Assembly (NCBI GenBank): GCA_916613615.1
Contig: OU744720.1
Coordinates: 73,373,338-73,437,337, forward strand
Length of the DNA stretch: 64,000 bases
From: Steromphala cineraria
Lineage: Eukaryota; Mollusca; Gastropoda; Trochida; Trochidae
Direction: 5' to 3'
Shown: one piece after another, positions 51,830 through 64,000 of the stretch
How the letters are laid out: each line of letters begins with the position of its first letter
How positions within the stretch are numbered: the stretch's first letter is position 1
The notes under the pieces: generated by a model
The model's database searches: none
What the model was told of the DNA's origin: nothing
Seen by the model: the letters and a program-made list of their open reading frames with translations, nothing else
Made by a program: the position numbers and the translations under genes

Positions 51830-53800
51830 ATTTTCATGTTGTTTTCGCTGGTTCTTTGTTCTTTGTCCCTGTTTTAGCATTTGAACTTCAAGTAATCGTA
51901 CACCAATGACTGAAAAGAAAGAAATATCATAGCTGGATTGATATATTTGTTTCTGCACAAATCACAAATTATCAAAATCACCTATGCGTTTGTTTTTATT
52001 AAGAGTATACTCGATAATGTATTCTACTGATTAATAAGATGTTGCTCATATAAAGATGATGAAAATGGCATGAACTTTTGACTTAAAATATCTAGAAATA
52101 GAATTTCAAATAAATTTGATAGTGTCCCTATAACACAGTCATACGTATCTATCAGTACATATCATTCAATGTAACTGGTTTGTCTAACCAAACATATGTA
52201 TTTCTAAAGAATCACCAATCTGTTACTACGCCTATTATACATAAACAAATACAATATATGCTTTGAGAGCCAACACATATTGTTGTGGAAATTCTTTTAT
52301 AACGTTTCAAAAGAACTATCCTTGGGATGATAGCGATCCAGTGTACTAAAACACAAATTGAATAATCGATTTGCCTTTCCACATCTGAAACAGATACAGT
52401 TCTTTTAACCATTCCACTGATCATCACAATGTCCATGAACTTGTAGTCTTGTATATACAGGAAAATAAACAGCTTTGACAGAATATTGACATTGATTCCA
52501 GTTGCTAGATAGTAATTCTGTATTAAGTTCCATTTATTTCATGATGTGCTTAGGACTGAACAGAATGATAATGTGATGCGATTCGATCTGGTGCTGATAC
52601 CATTATATGCATCATACTATACTGGATTCTCTAATAAACAAAATCCTACTAAAGAAGACTGCAGAGGTTTAGAAATGAGCGTGGTCAATCTATGTGTTCG
52701 CCCTAGCCTATCGTTTTGCAGACTACATCTAATTATATATAATTTCAATACATTTTTATGACAGTTTGTACATTTTTTGTGAAGTGAAGATGTGCCATTT
52801 GAGTTTGATTCTTGTGGATTTCATTTCTTACTGGGTCACGGTAGCGCAATCTATAACATAGTTCACCCGAATGTGTCCAACAGAATAAAACAGTGAACAT
52901 AGATTTAAAACATTTATCAAGCATAGGTATGTCTATCATCCTTTCTATACTTTTAATCCTGGCTGTGTCCATGACAACGCTTTCGTTTTGAAAACTCAAC
53001 TGAAAAAAAAGAAGGATGGCTACATATGTTCAGTTAGACATTTGAAGTGGAACGAATAAAAGTGTAGGTCGAATACAAATATTTAAATACCCGCTAAAAC
53101 CTTTAACCACGCACCAAGGTGCCCCCTTTTTAACCATTGTTCAATAATTGTTTCTCTTTCCAAAATGTGACCAATGACGGCAATATTTGCTTCCAAAGAA
53201 GTATCAAATAAATCGAATATGGAAGTGCTATGCAACAATTTTAGAATGTTGTACATCTTATTTATCTTGACATGTACTCTAAGAATACAAAACGTCAATA
53301 ATATGTTAAAATAATGCTTCAGTCTGAACAGTTTTTTAGTATAACCCACAAGTATATGAACCTCAGCCTCGCGTGTCGTGGTCCCAGCTTCCATCATGTG
53401 TAATGGTGTGATCACGCAGTTTATCCATGAGTTAAAAGACATACATAATACTTGTCACCGTTTGTAGACCTACTGGCGTGTAAGAGATTAGGAAATGTGC
53501 CTGTAAGCACGTTGAAACTGTTGTCTTTCTGCTGAGAGCCGATATTTCAAAATGGTTTCGTAATGATACACAAAATCTTGCGACATCAGCGTAATGGAAA
53601 CAATATTTTCGTAATTGAATTGAATCTTAGAGCATCGACATAAATTTAGTTTGATTTTAAAAATAATTTCTTATACACCACGTGGTGTGGTTATCAGGTC
53701 ACTATCAGAGGTTAACTATTTTGTATAACCAGGCGTGCGATGGTTATATTGTATAACCTTACCTCCTCACATCCATTGTGCGTTTGGTCGATGTGTTGTC
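51830..53800. other. Gene-free stretch
   Basis: AT-rich. It contains the longest open frame of the window (53083-53442, - strand, 119 codons), which has no recognised domain and falls within what chance predicts. CACCACGTGGTG near 53678 is a 12-bp palindrome with an E-box core. TATAACC-type motifs near 53726-53760 lead into the hairpin at 53801. Confidence 0.4.
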
Positions 53801-53855
53801 GGTTCGATACCACAAACAAGTTCGGCTTCGCCTCACTTCTTTGTGGTATCGAACC
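53801..53855. repeat. Perfect 16-bp inverted repeat hairpin
   Basis: GGTTCGATACCACAAA at 53801-53816 is answered by its exact reverse complement at 53840-53855. The loop is 23 nt and can itself pair in part (GTTCGGC with GCCTCAC, imperfectly). Probably the core of a MITE; no outer TIR or target duplication was established. It is not a tRNA despite the TTCGA motif, because there is no box A. Confidence 0.7.
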
Positions 53856-55373
53856 TCGAGAGAACTTAAAACCACTGTGTTTTAGGGTACGTCAAGGTAC
53901 CCAACACCTTGAAATGTTGACTTTGTATCAAAGACATATTTACGAAAGAATACATAATATCAAAACAATTTTGAAACGTAGTTTATTTACTGATTTATAG
54001 CTTATTTTACTATAAAATGCACTACATAGTGATATCATTTTGTGCTTTGTGCTTATCCATGATGAATGCAGACCTCAATGTCTTTTAGTATTTTCATCTT
54101 AACACTCACACACACACGTTCTCGGTTAGCTGAAAAGCTTCAGCAAGTAGGACACAGAATCCAAGTGAACAATGTTTCCAATCCTTTGACAAGCTAAACT
54201 CTGTTCCATTCATATAGTCTTTAATAAGGTCGACTTTAATGTTGTTTGGATAGTCAATCAAATGTCCATATGTAGTCCCTGAAACAAAAGTGTAACGTCA
54301 GTTGTTGAAATTTGACACCGGTGATCTTTGTAAATTGCTTATCGATGTTTGACTTTATTGCTTAATGTTGATCTCTCACTAGGTATGAATATTTTTTCTA
54401 GTTTTATTTCAAAACATTTTGAATCTGACTTTTGAATAATGTTAGAGAATACTTTTTAAAGGGCCAATCAATTTTAAAGATGAATTTCGAATAATGTGAT
54501 TAATTGTAAGAAAGAAACATGCTAAATTAATTTCAAAGTACTAAGCTTATAAGCATCCTGTTACATAATATTATTTATCAATATTTGTAAACATTGCTAT
54601 ATACATTACTAAATGAAATTAAATAATAATTACATTAACAATCATTTTTCAACAGCAAAATGCTTAAATATTAACTTGGTTGATGACAGCTTGTTTTATA
54701 CCGTGTAAATCCTCTGAAACATAATTCATCATTTTCGTAGATCCACGCCTAAATAACATTCAACAGCAAATACATGAATATACTTAAAAGTTCAACACCT
54801 TTACTTCCTTCTGAAAAGACCTTGAAACGAGGCCATAAATTTGTTCAAAACAAGAGACCACTTCATTTTCGTCTCCACCTTCAAACCGTGTGCTTTCGAT
54901 TGTGTAAAGCTCGTGCGATATGATATTTTAGTTTACATAAAATCCGTGCATCGCAAGATGAAATTGACAACGTCCGTGCAGCAACACCTTTTGCTTCATA
55001 AAGAGGGAAATATGTGATGGACTGAATAGTGTATTAAACATAATAATATCATTTGCCATAAATCACAATTAAGGTGACGTGTTTGACAAATTGTATTCAC
55101 ATTATTTAATTTCAAAATTTATAATGTAGAATGTTGGTGTTTGTAAGTCGAAACAACTAAAAACAGGTTGCTTCTTGCTCAGATTTGTCTGATTGACACC
55201 TTCTCCATGACATGCTCAATCGGCACGTGAAATTCGCGTATTGTGCAAATGGAATGTTAAGAAGTTGAGTGTATTTAAGTTTTACCCCATAACAACAACT
55301 ATCAAATACATTGTAACTAAATATTTGGTTGATGTTCTACATTTGTTCAAATGCAAATTGGTAAAGTCATGTG
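53856..55373. other. Gene-free stretch
   Basis: AT-rich with a short CA run at 54109-54117. No exon, repeat or transposon end was recognised. Confidence 0.4.
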
Positions 55374-55486
55374 GTGTATGTGAGATAATGACCACATCCT
55401 CGTAGCTATCGGATATAACCTTCTCGCTGTCGCTTGAAGGTTATATTCCGATAATCACTCTGTAGGTCATTATCTCAACCATACAC
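55374..55486. repeat. 113-bp imperfect palindrome (hairpin element)
   Basis: The outer arm GAGATAATGACC (55382-55393) is answered by GGTCATTATCTC (55465-55476). The inner arm ATCGGATATAACCTTC (55408-55423) is answered by GAAGGTTATATTCCGAT (55436-55452), with one bulged base. The centre is a 12-nt loop. The two stems are separated by unpaired stretches. This is the form of a short MITE; no target duplication was identified. Confidence 0.7.
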
Positions 55487-57198
55487 GTGCATATTGAATT
55501 TAAGGCAATGTTGTTTGTTTGACATTGAGTCTTAGTATTTATTTGGAAGAGTGTCTTGAAAAAACGTGCGAAGAACACGTACATGTATCCCTAGATGAAT
55601 TACCATTATTAATTTGAATGAGGATATAGTGTTTCACAAACCGTCATAAGATATAGTATATAGCATATAGTATATATATTCAAACACTTAAACGCAAGTC
55701 GTGTGAAAAATTGATGTTTACCAACTGCTAGTGACCACTCTCTTCACATTCGGCATTCAACTGTTATCTTTGTTTTATATACACCCAAAATGATTACATA
55801 CGTCTCCAAAATAATTACATACGTCTCCATTTAGCTGAGTGTACATTATTGAGCTAACTAACCTTGCAAAATGAAATAATTCTTGAACATTGTCAAGATA
55901 AATCAATAATTAAATAACAGAATTCTTGATAGAATTACTACACACCGATTTTTGTTTTAGGGCTACGATGATATGTAAAAAAGAGTTCTTGGTTCTTTTT
56001 TCTAATTGCGAATGTAATCGGAAGCCCTTAAATATGAATACCGATGATTACTAAAACTGAAAATACCTCACAAGAATAATCGCTTTTTAAACTGAAAAAA
56101 TTATTTCGATTTTATCACTGAGTGCGCTTCACGAAGTAAAGTGCATGCCGAATTTTAAACACACAAATTATGAGTGTAAATCTTAAAAATTATTAAGGAA
56201 TCGATTAAACAAACACGCGAACCATATAATTACATGTGTACTATAACACATGCAAGCGTCAAATGCATTGTAAACACTAAACCTTTTTGTGGTTATTCTG
56301 AAAGTGATTCCAAAATAACCCAACCAAGTAGCCATTCTTAGCGTTCATCTTGGCATGTGTTTGCATGTCCTCTACTCGATCAATCAAATAATTAGTCCTC
56401 ATTCTGATACAGTGTTTGATAAACGTTCGGAATCGGCTCTATTGTATTGATTCGCTGGACTGTGTCCTTATCTTGTCCGGTTAGGAGTTTGTCGAAGCTC
56501 AGCCCACGACTTGACCAACAGTTTGAGAGAGCGACTTGGATCATCGACAGTGTAACTAGTTTACAGGGCCGCTTTGACGTCTTCCCTTACTAATACGGAC
56601 AATTCGCTATTTCACTGATTTAACTCATTAAGATGTGGTAGATGAATGAGTGATTTGTCTTCTTATTATATGATCATAGTTAGAGGTTTCTGAAATGTTT
56701 TAGCGAGTTCGAATGAAAATGTGGGATCGTATTTGAGAACAAGTCAAGCTGTAACTCTTGACGTATGTTAATGGTATTCACAAAAAAATCGTATTGCCCG
56801 AAAGAGACTTAACTGGACAACTTTTATGCTCTAACGCTTAAACTGAAAGGTCGCCTAATTATGATGTCATGTATTCGATTGGTGCAAGTAATGTAAGTTC
56901 ATTTTAAAGACTTACCTTTTCACTATGACTAAGATTATTTCTATGCTTGGTCACGTAGCACGTTGTCCATACTGTAAAATTGTTCAACACTGCAAATACA
57001 GAAAAGGTATATTCAATTCACACTTATGCAAATCAAAGCGCATAATGTACGGTTTAAATGTTTCGTAGTAATACTAATTTTTAAAAACGTGACATTTCGC
57101 ATGCAACAGTCCATGGGTTCGATTTCCAATGGTACTGTTGAATCCCGGACTCTAAGTCGAGGCCTTGGTTATTTGAGACTTAAATCCGGATTATATAT
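55487..57198. other. Gene-free stretch with one weak open frame
   Basis: Mostly AT-rich. A 50-codon frame on the - strand at 56392-56544 lies in a locally GC-richer patch and uses balanced codons. It has no recognised domain and no clear splice sites, and is not called as a gene. Nothing else was recognised. Confidence 0.35.
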
Positions 57199-57202
57199 TT
57201 AA

Positions 57203-57559
57203 AGGGGCAGTCAGTAGCACATGCTTAGGGGGAATAGAAGGTGATGTCAGGAAAAAGGAAACTAATGGTTCCAATTGAAAGACAATGTATTTAAACTAAA
57301 TGGAACAGTAATAATTCAAATATATAACGTAAAGTTTAGCCATGCGACTCCTTTTCTTACACAAAATGAATTAAATGTGTTCACACAAAAGGCCGTCAAT
57401 GGAGTTTATGTGAATCTTCATACTTTGTCCTCTGACAATGGATGATTGGCTTGTGTAATGATATTTGTGACCCTGTCAAAATAATACATTTAGCATTAAC
57501 GTGCAATTATCAGTGAAAATTTTAAATAAAAAATTATCAAAAAACGTGCTACTGCCCCT
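57203..57559 (-). mobile_element. TTAA-target MITE, second insertion outside the array
   Basis: Starts AGGGGCAGTCAGTAGCAC and ends GTGCTACTGCCCCT, with TTAA at 57199-57202 and 57560-57563. Its reverse complement aligns with the U3 element along its whole length, including GCATGGCTAAAC and TTATATATTTGA. It is about 90 bp longer. It is therefore an independent insertion of the same family in opposite orientation. No transposase is encoded. Confidence 0.8.
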
Positions 57560-60500
57560 TTAATAGCATTCAATGTTTATTTGCGGTGAAACCGAGGAAA
57601 TACGGTTTATTAGTTTATTCCGTATATTGTCTTAAATATTCATCCCGAGAGTGCAGAAGGTAAATCATTCTAGATCTAATTACTTTCGTCTGAGCCTTTG
57701 GGAGTCATTCTATGCAGTGAATCTAGATTAGTCACAAATACACATGTAATTATATGTAATCATCTGTGGGAGCGTAAGTAAGGTACATCACTATCAGTGC
57801 GCCACCCCGGGGATCATATACAGATAAGCAGCTTATAGCCTGTGGCCATCTAAACAAAATATAGAGGACAAGTTTAGGTGTCTGGTTCAACTAGGTCCAG
57901 AGGCACTGGTGAATTGATACGGCAACATTTACCATTTCTGGAAATATTACTTCTGGGTTCTGTGAATTCTATTTGTACTAAATAATAAATGTTTATTTAG
58001 ATATTAATGAAAGATTGGTGTTTAATGTCCTTCATTTCTTACCTTTAAATTAAAGTTTACGATAGAAAAACTTACATTGTGCTACTACGAAAATAAACGG
58101 GTTTCATATACACATTATTCATGATTTATGTCAATATGCCAGTCCTTAAATAAAATATGGGTCAGATGATCTATAATAACGGGTCTTGGTCTGCTCTCCA
58201 TTATATAGTCTCCAAATAATATTTAAGACTTGATTAACCTAAGTGTGCAAAATCCATGCATAATTGCCGAAAATCAATGGAAAACATCAATGGCTAATAC
58301 CCTTTTCCCCAAAAATATGCATCACGCGGATACTTCAGTGAGAAAATCCTGTTATTTTATTGACACTTTGTAATAGCTAGTCTGGAAATCAAAGATTTGC
58401 CAATGCTATCAGGGGCATTACAGCTTGAAACACTGTGTCAGAATAGAAAGTGCTGCAAATAGGCATCTCCCTCTATGGGATACTTTACTGTTAGGCCATG
58501 TTTGCTGTTTTCTGAAAGTGGGGTGCATTATGCCAGAGTTGACGTGATGCACTATACGTTGTCAGCGGCGATCTACACATGACACCGAAGCAATAGGCGA
58601 ATTCTCCACGGTAACACAAAAAGCTTGCCCCTAGGATAACAGAGGAAATGTATTATTCTCTTGTGCGAAGCATGGCTTTCATGTTGCATTTGCACATTAT
58701 ATCGAGCATTGGTGATCAGAGGTAATGTCGAAACGAATGAATAATGTATAGGAATACCACTCTTCCTTTTTGAACCTTCTTGAAAGAAATTAATTCCCAT
58801 TTTACCCTGGTTATCAACTGACTAATGAGATATTAAGATTGTCCTAATGCTGGATTCATTACCAGCTTTTCTTGAATCGTCAGTTGTGTCATGTTACATT
58901 ACATCTGAGCATTCGAAGAGAAACTTTCGTCTTTTATCTCACTGTGTCTCACATGAGACGGTGATCATGGTCGTCTTTGACAAATTGATGATGATTTTTA
59001 AATATCAACAACCACGCGATGGTTTTACTAGTAAAATAAATCACTTCAATGAAGAATAAATTGAAATTCAAATCGAACAGGAGTTCTTTCCTTGGTCTAA
59101 GCATTTCGACGAAGATTCATCGGAGAACAACTATGAAAACTGTCTTCAACAACACTGTATATGATTTAAGTAATGAACTCAATATTGCAAGGAATTATGT
59201 ACCTCAGGTAAATAGCTCGTCAATTACTACTATCTTTTACCTGTCGACTGCAAAAGTATTTCAGACTTTTGCGTGAATCCCCGCCTTCATTACAGAGTTT
59301 CTACGTCATTTTGCAGTTTTGCACTCGACACGATTCGTTACGACTGCTGACATCTTATATTGACAATTGACAGTTAGGACTGCTGGTAATTATATATTGT
59401 CAGCACATTTGCCTGACTTATTTTATCCCTTCCGCTATGTTCTAATATGGGATAGAGCGTAGCTTATCTAATACCCAGAAACCTTCCCAAAAAAAAAACG
59501 TTCGAAAAAGTGTTATCGCTAAATCCAATTTAATAGTTTCAAAAGATTTTAAACTTTCTTTTTAAGACTTCTTATCAGCATTAAATCTTCATGATTTTTC
59601 TTGCCATGGTTTAAATATTACTTTGAATTCTCCGAAGATCTGGTCTTCATAAAAAATGTGATTAAGATGCCATCATTGTTATAACTGTTATAAGAAGTTT
59701 CTTATCGGAACTTTTTGTACTGATCTAATGTACGTTATGAATACATGACGAAAAGTTGTAAAGAAAGAATGTTTTGTGATGTACCAAACAACAACCAAAC
59801 ATATTCATTAAATTTAAAACACTGTTGTCGAAAACATGTTACTGATGTATATAATTAATTCACAGTAGCTGTTCCATACTGAGGTTGGAATTGAGAAAGA
59901 TATAAAAGAAGTAAACCAATTAATTGTTGATAAAAATGGAGAGAACTTTTCTCCCCAAAATAACACTATTTCATACAGCTGTCACAGGTTCCTCAAATCT
60001 AATTTGAAAGACGCAAAACAACTACTGAATTGCCTCGACAAAAAATGCTTTTATCAAGAAAGTTCCATCAACGATTTGACTTGAAAATGAGATTTGTCTA
60101 AAGTAAATTTGCGAATCTCAGATTTCTAACAATTCTAACATTTCGACGAGTCAGTTGCGAGCAAAGTGCTTATCCTATTGATTATCTTTGTCTAGGGAAC
60201 GAATTTCGAATTAGGTGTACCAAATGTGAAAAACCTCAACGACGCTAAAAGAACGCTATTTCATTCGAAACACCAGTGGCATTAGTTCCCATTCAGACGA
60301 GAGCAACTATGTCGAAACGAGCTTTAAAAGTCTCAGGCTAATCTAAATCCTCAAAATTAAACAAAAGTCCAGCGTAATGGTTGATAATAATAGCAATTCT
60401 ATTTCGTCTTGGGTGCAACGATTAAGTGATTCTTAAAAGGCGTATTATGCGAAAGTATGGTAAAAGCCACGGTATGGCGCCATTTACGCGAAGCACCTCT

Positions 60501-63500
60501 TTTCCATTCTCTTCGCGGTACGTACATGTACATAGATTGTGCGTGCTCAACTCCTAGCCCCTTGTGTCAATGTGAATTTCTATAAAATAGTTATTGATAT
60601 TTCATTTTGATAAAGTTCAACTTCAACAAGTTTTTATTTCTTTTTTATTTATTTTTTTAATAACTATAGACGAGGACGTTAGCATCACGAATTACCGATA
60701 ATTCATCGGTGTTCTAGTACAGAACAGGAACATTAACACTGGTTCATTAGCCTCGAGGCTTCTTAAAGGAAAACATTTTAAACAAAATTAATGTTTACAA
60801 ATGGCCTCATCGCTATTACTCCTAACAAATGCAAGGCAAACTAGGCGGATCGCACCGAACATTGTCAATTTCTTGTACTAATGTAGCTTGCCCAATTACA
60901 TCCCTCATTGAAGTTATAAAATGAATGCAATTTGCCCGAGGCTTTGATTGACCATCATATGCCGTCACATAGATCAGCCGAGCCAGACATCGATTCCGGT
61001 AGGATGTTCATCAGCCTAAGAAGAGGCAGGTTCACACCAATTGACTCGTATTAACCTTGTCAATCTACTGCCTGTACGTAACCTAACTGCGAGGAGATTA
61101 CTGCGGGGATTGTGTGTACTGCGTGGCCAACGCTTCCCCTTGAAGTGCTATAACTATCCAGCGTGAACTGAATATTATTTGGACTCATTCAATTCGTTCA
61201 TTATTCAGACCGAGAATTCACGTGGTTTGAATAATCATATTAATTTGGTGGAATTGACGTGTTTTGTTCAGTGACAAATAACTTTAACAGCAGTAATGTA
61301 AAAATGTCTCAGATTTAAATTTCAGAAATGAATTCAGAGAATGTTCTGTTTTGTCCTCATTTAAAGAAACCCATTAAAATGCACGTTGCGTTAGATAATG
61401 TAACCTTTGTGTCAGGTAATTAGTTGTGAAATAACCAATTACTGGGAAATATCTTTCTTTTGCATTGGTATATTGAGAAAATTATCACATGTCCAGTCCC
61501 TTGAAAGTAATGTGGTACGAGGGACAAGCTGTGCAGGAAACTCTGAAATTGACTACTCCAAGACGAGCTGATTTGATGAGGAGACTGATTTGATGGGTTA
61601 ACTATTAACGCAGCGGCAGTAAATGGCGCTATTGTCACCGTGCTTCAGACTTCACGCAATGTTGGCATGCTTAAACAGACGCTGCAGGATTATAAAACTA
61701 AGTAACGACAAACGGAAGTGGTTGCTTCGCTATAACTCAAATAAACCCCCTATTGGAACCTTAAAGGAGGGGTCCGTCTGACCTTTGTGCTCGCAAAAGA
61801 GTAATCAATTCCATTTCTCCAGCAGTAAAGAGGCGATCTAGGTTTCTTGAATGCATTTCGTATTAAACCAGCATTATTTTCTAAAGAAAGCTTTCCCATT
61901 TCACCAAAAGTAAGCCACAATACTTGCAATTTGCTAATAAAGAAAAGTCAGTAGATATACCTCCTTTAAAAGATAATGCATAAGTAAAGACGTCTGACTA
62001 AAAGAACTAAAGTTTTATCATATCTTTAAAACGTACTGAATTATAAATCTCTAGACACTTACTCTCAGCAACTTTGTAGCAAAGTATACAATCTATAATA
62101 CACAGATCATATAATGCAAATAGAATGATAATGAGACATGACGTAACACTTTACATTTAACGTGAGAAGTCAGTGTCGATTATTTCAAGCATACTGTGTT
62201 CAAATCTCGTCTTTTCTCGAGCCCTTCATCTCCTCCCTTGCAATCATGGTCCTACTTTTATTTGAATTTATAGCTCAGAAAACAGAAAACAGAAAACCGA
62301 TGTTAGTTTGTCATGTGGGTGTGAATGATATGCAGGATAGCGGTTGACTGCAATATGTATAAGTGTCCCTGTGATTATCTCGATCCACACGCCTAAAGCA
62401 ATCAATACTAAAGCAGTAGGTAGATGCGGTAACTTCGTGATCTAGGTGGGATCTCCGACGTCGTGCTTATTAGAGCCTTCACATTCTGTAGCACACTTCA
62501 TCATGGTGGTTAGGTCTGCAATCCAAATATTGACATCCTCCTTTCCACAAGAAGAAGCATTCACGTACTATAAATATTTAAAGATGGCGACATGTACTAT
62601 GATACAAAGTACAATCAACATCATATAGCAAACAAGCTCGTGTATGATAAAAATGAAAATGTATCGTGTACACGTTAAAGAGTCTTGCCCTTGAGTACCG
62701 TTTTGTTAAGAGTGAAATGTTAAGAAAATTTTAATTTCCTATATAGGACATATAGCTATAAAAAATAGAAATTTCACGTTGAAATGACAAGCAGCAGTTG
62801 CCCCTTCTAGACAATGTCATATAACTGTTTATTGTGTATCGGTATTTGTCAGTATTGATGTGTTTTTACTTCATATTTGTCCTTTGAAAGAATGTGTCTA
62901 TGGAACAAATCTAACATCGTCATTATCTTCATTCGCATTATAGATTGAGACGTGTACAATGTAAATTGTCATAAGGCTTATTGTTTTGTCGATAAATGTG
63001 ATATCGGTACATATATGTTATGTTTGAAAGGCTCTTTGTTATTAGCTTATGGTAACTTTGAATAATTCATATCCGAGTATATTATATTATATCATAATAT
63101 TGTCATCTTCAATGAATAACTCATTTTATTTCAGCAAATAAGACTCCACAAGCATTAACCAAGGAATTCACTGTACACTACACTATTCTATAAGCAGTTC
63201 ATCTGGTCTGTTCTTTACTTTGAAAGCTTTTAAGAACAATCTAACACGACCTAATTTGAGACACTGCTTGAGGGCCTCAAAGAGACCATAAAGAGACCAA
63301 GCAAGGTCATCTAGTGGACAGATTGGAATTGTCTCTTTGAGCTGACGAGGCACATGAAGCTCCATGTTTGCCTAGATGGTAATATGAGCGCCTGGAGTAG
63401 GCCTATGTTATTGTTAAGAGTAACTCCCAAGCGTTTCACAACCTCGTAACCGTCCTCGTTAACTCAAGAAGTTCCCAATGCTTTCCTGTCTGTAGAGAAT

Positions 63501-64000
63501 GCCCGTTGTAACGGAACGAGATGTTTTGGGTCTTCTATCAAGTGTGGCACTTAACTAGGTGATTGAGACGCTGACGCTTTGGACAGGATTTTCATTATCC
63601 GACGCTTTTTTCACAAACCATAGGAGAATAGGAACGTGCTGTCGAATCTTCTTCACGTCTTTACATATTGTTCTTCAGTATCTCTGCACATGGGGCCAGC
63701 GGCGTTATGACTGCTCTCACATCGATCTCTATGTTTTCTCGATTTAAATATTATTTCTGTATCATGAGACGTTTATCTTGAAAACATTTTAACTGAACAA
63801 GAGTTTATTCTATTCGAAATGAAAGTGGTTGCGCATCGATTTGGTGTAAGTGGTTAACATTGGGATGCTTTTTGTGCATAGAAAACTGCTTTTTAAAACT
63901 TGTGAGCCACATGAAGAAGCAGTGTTTTTATAAATACCGATTTTGAAACTTTATGAATTTTGTAATGAATAAGCAATTGAAACTTGAATATTTAGTCAAT
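57560..64000. other. Gene-free stretch to the window end
   Basis: No gene was recognised. GC-richer patches at about 60840-61150 and 61540-61830 stand out from the AT-rich surroundings and could be regulatory or exonic. A 60-codon frame on the - strand (63183-63365) has protein-like composition but no recognised family. CAG followed by GTAAAT at about 59209 resembles a donor, without a convincing acceptor upstream. Confidence 0.35.

Noticed and set aside
53083..53442. Longest open frame in the window, 119 codons on the - strand
   Set aside because: No recognised domain. With about two thirds A+T in six frames of 64 kb, a few frames of this length are expected by chance.
53740..54000. 86-codon open frame
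   Set aside because: It runs through the 16-bp-arm hairpin at 53801, which explains the absence of stops; no domain is seen.
57085..57140. Box B-like GGGTTCGATTTCC, possible tRNA or SINE
   Set aside because: No box A at a suitable distance upstream and no target duplication.

Overview
The window is AT-rich eukaryotic DNA with no long open reading frame. The longest is 119 codons, about what chance gives at this base composition. It is animal-like, and most probably molluscan. The clearest taxonomic clue is one intact tRNA-derived SINE (51521-51817). Its 3' domain resembles, from memory, the tail shared by many molluscan SINEs. No bacterial-type genes, operons or CRISPR arrays are present. 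The species cannot be named from the sequence alone.

Layout. From 1 to about 42255 the window is a tandem array of four diverged direct repeats, U1 to U4 (about 12.9, 10.9, 9.8 and 8.7 kb). U1 contains a further 2.6-kb tandem duplication. Every unit carries a 337-bp block, five copies in all because of the U1 duplication. The block is nearly free of insertions and deletions and much more alike between copies than its flanks. It contains two conserved 8-bp inverted repeats and TAATTA motifs, but no conserved reading frame. It is the best candidate for an undescribed functional element here, either a structured noncoding RNA or a regulatory element. Four copies of a second block of about 155 bp, with a CRE-like ACGTCA motif, also persist. 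The units are dated against each other by insertions present in some and absent from others: a pogo/Tigger-like MITE, a TTAA-target MITE, a 91-bp hairpin element, and an 857-bp foldback transposon with CACTGTG-type ends and a 5-bp target duplication. U4 is a mosaic: it resembles U3 up to the conserved block and the second U1 copy after it.

From about 42256 to 64000 the sequence is single-copy and slightly richer in GC. It holds one plausible gene start: a first coding exon at 49505-49565 on the + strand that encodes a signal peptide and ends at a consensus splice donor, with a good acceptor upstream. It also holds the SINE, a second TTAA MITE in the opposite orientation, and two long hairpins at 53801 and 55374. 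No other exon could be assigned with confidence. Large intergenic or intronic sequence is the most likely reading of the rest.
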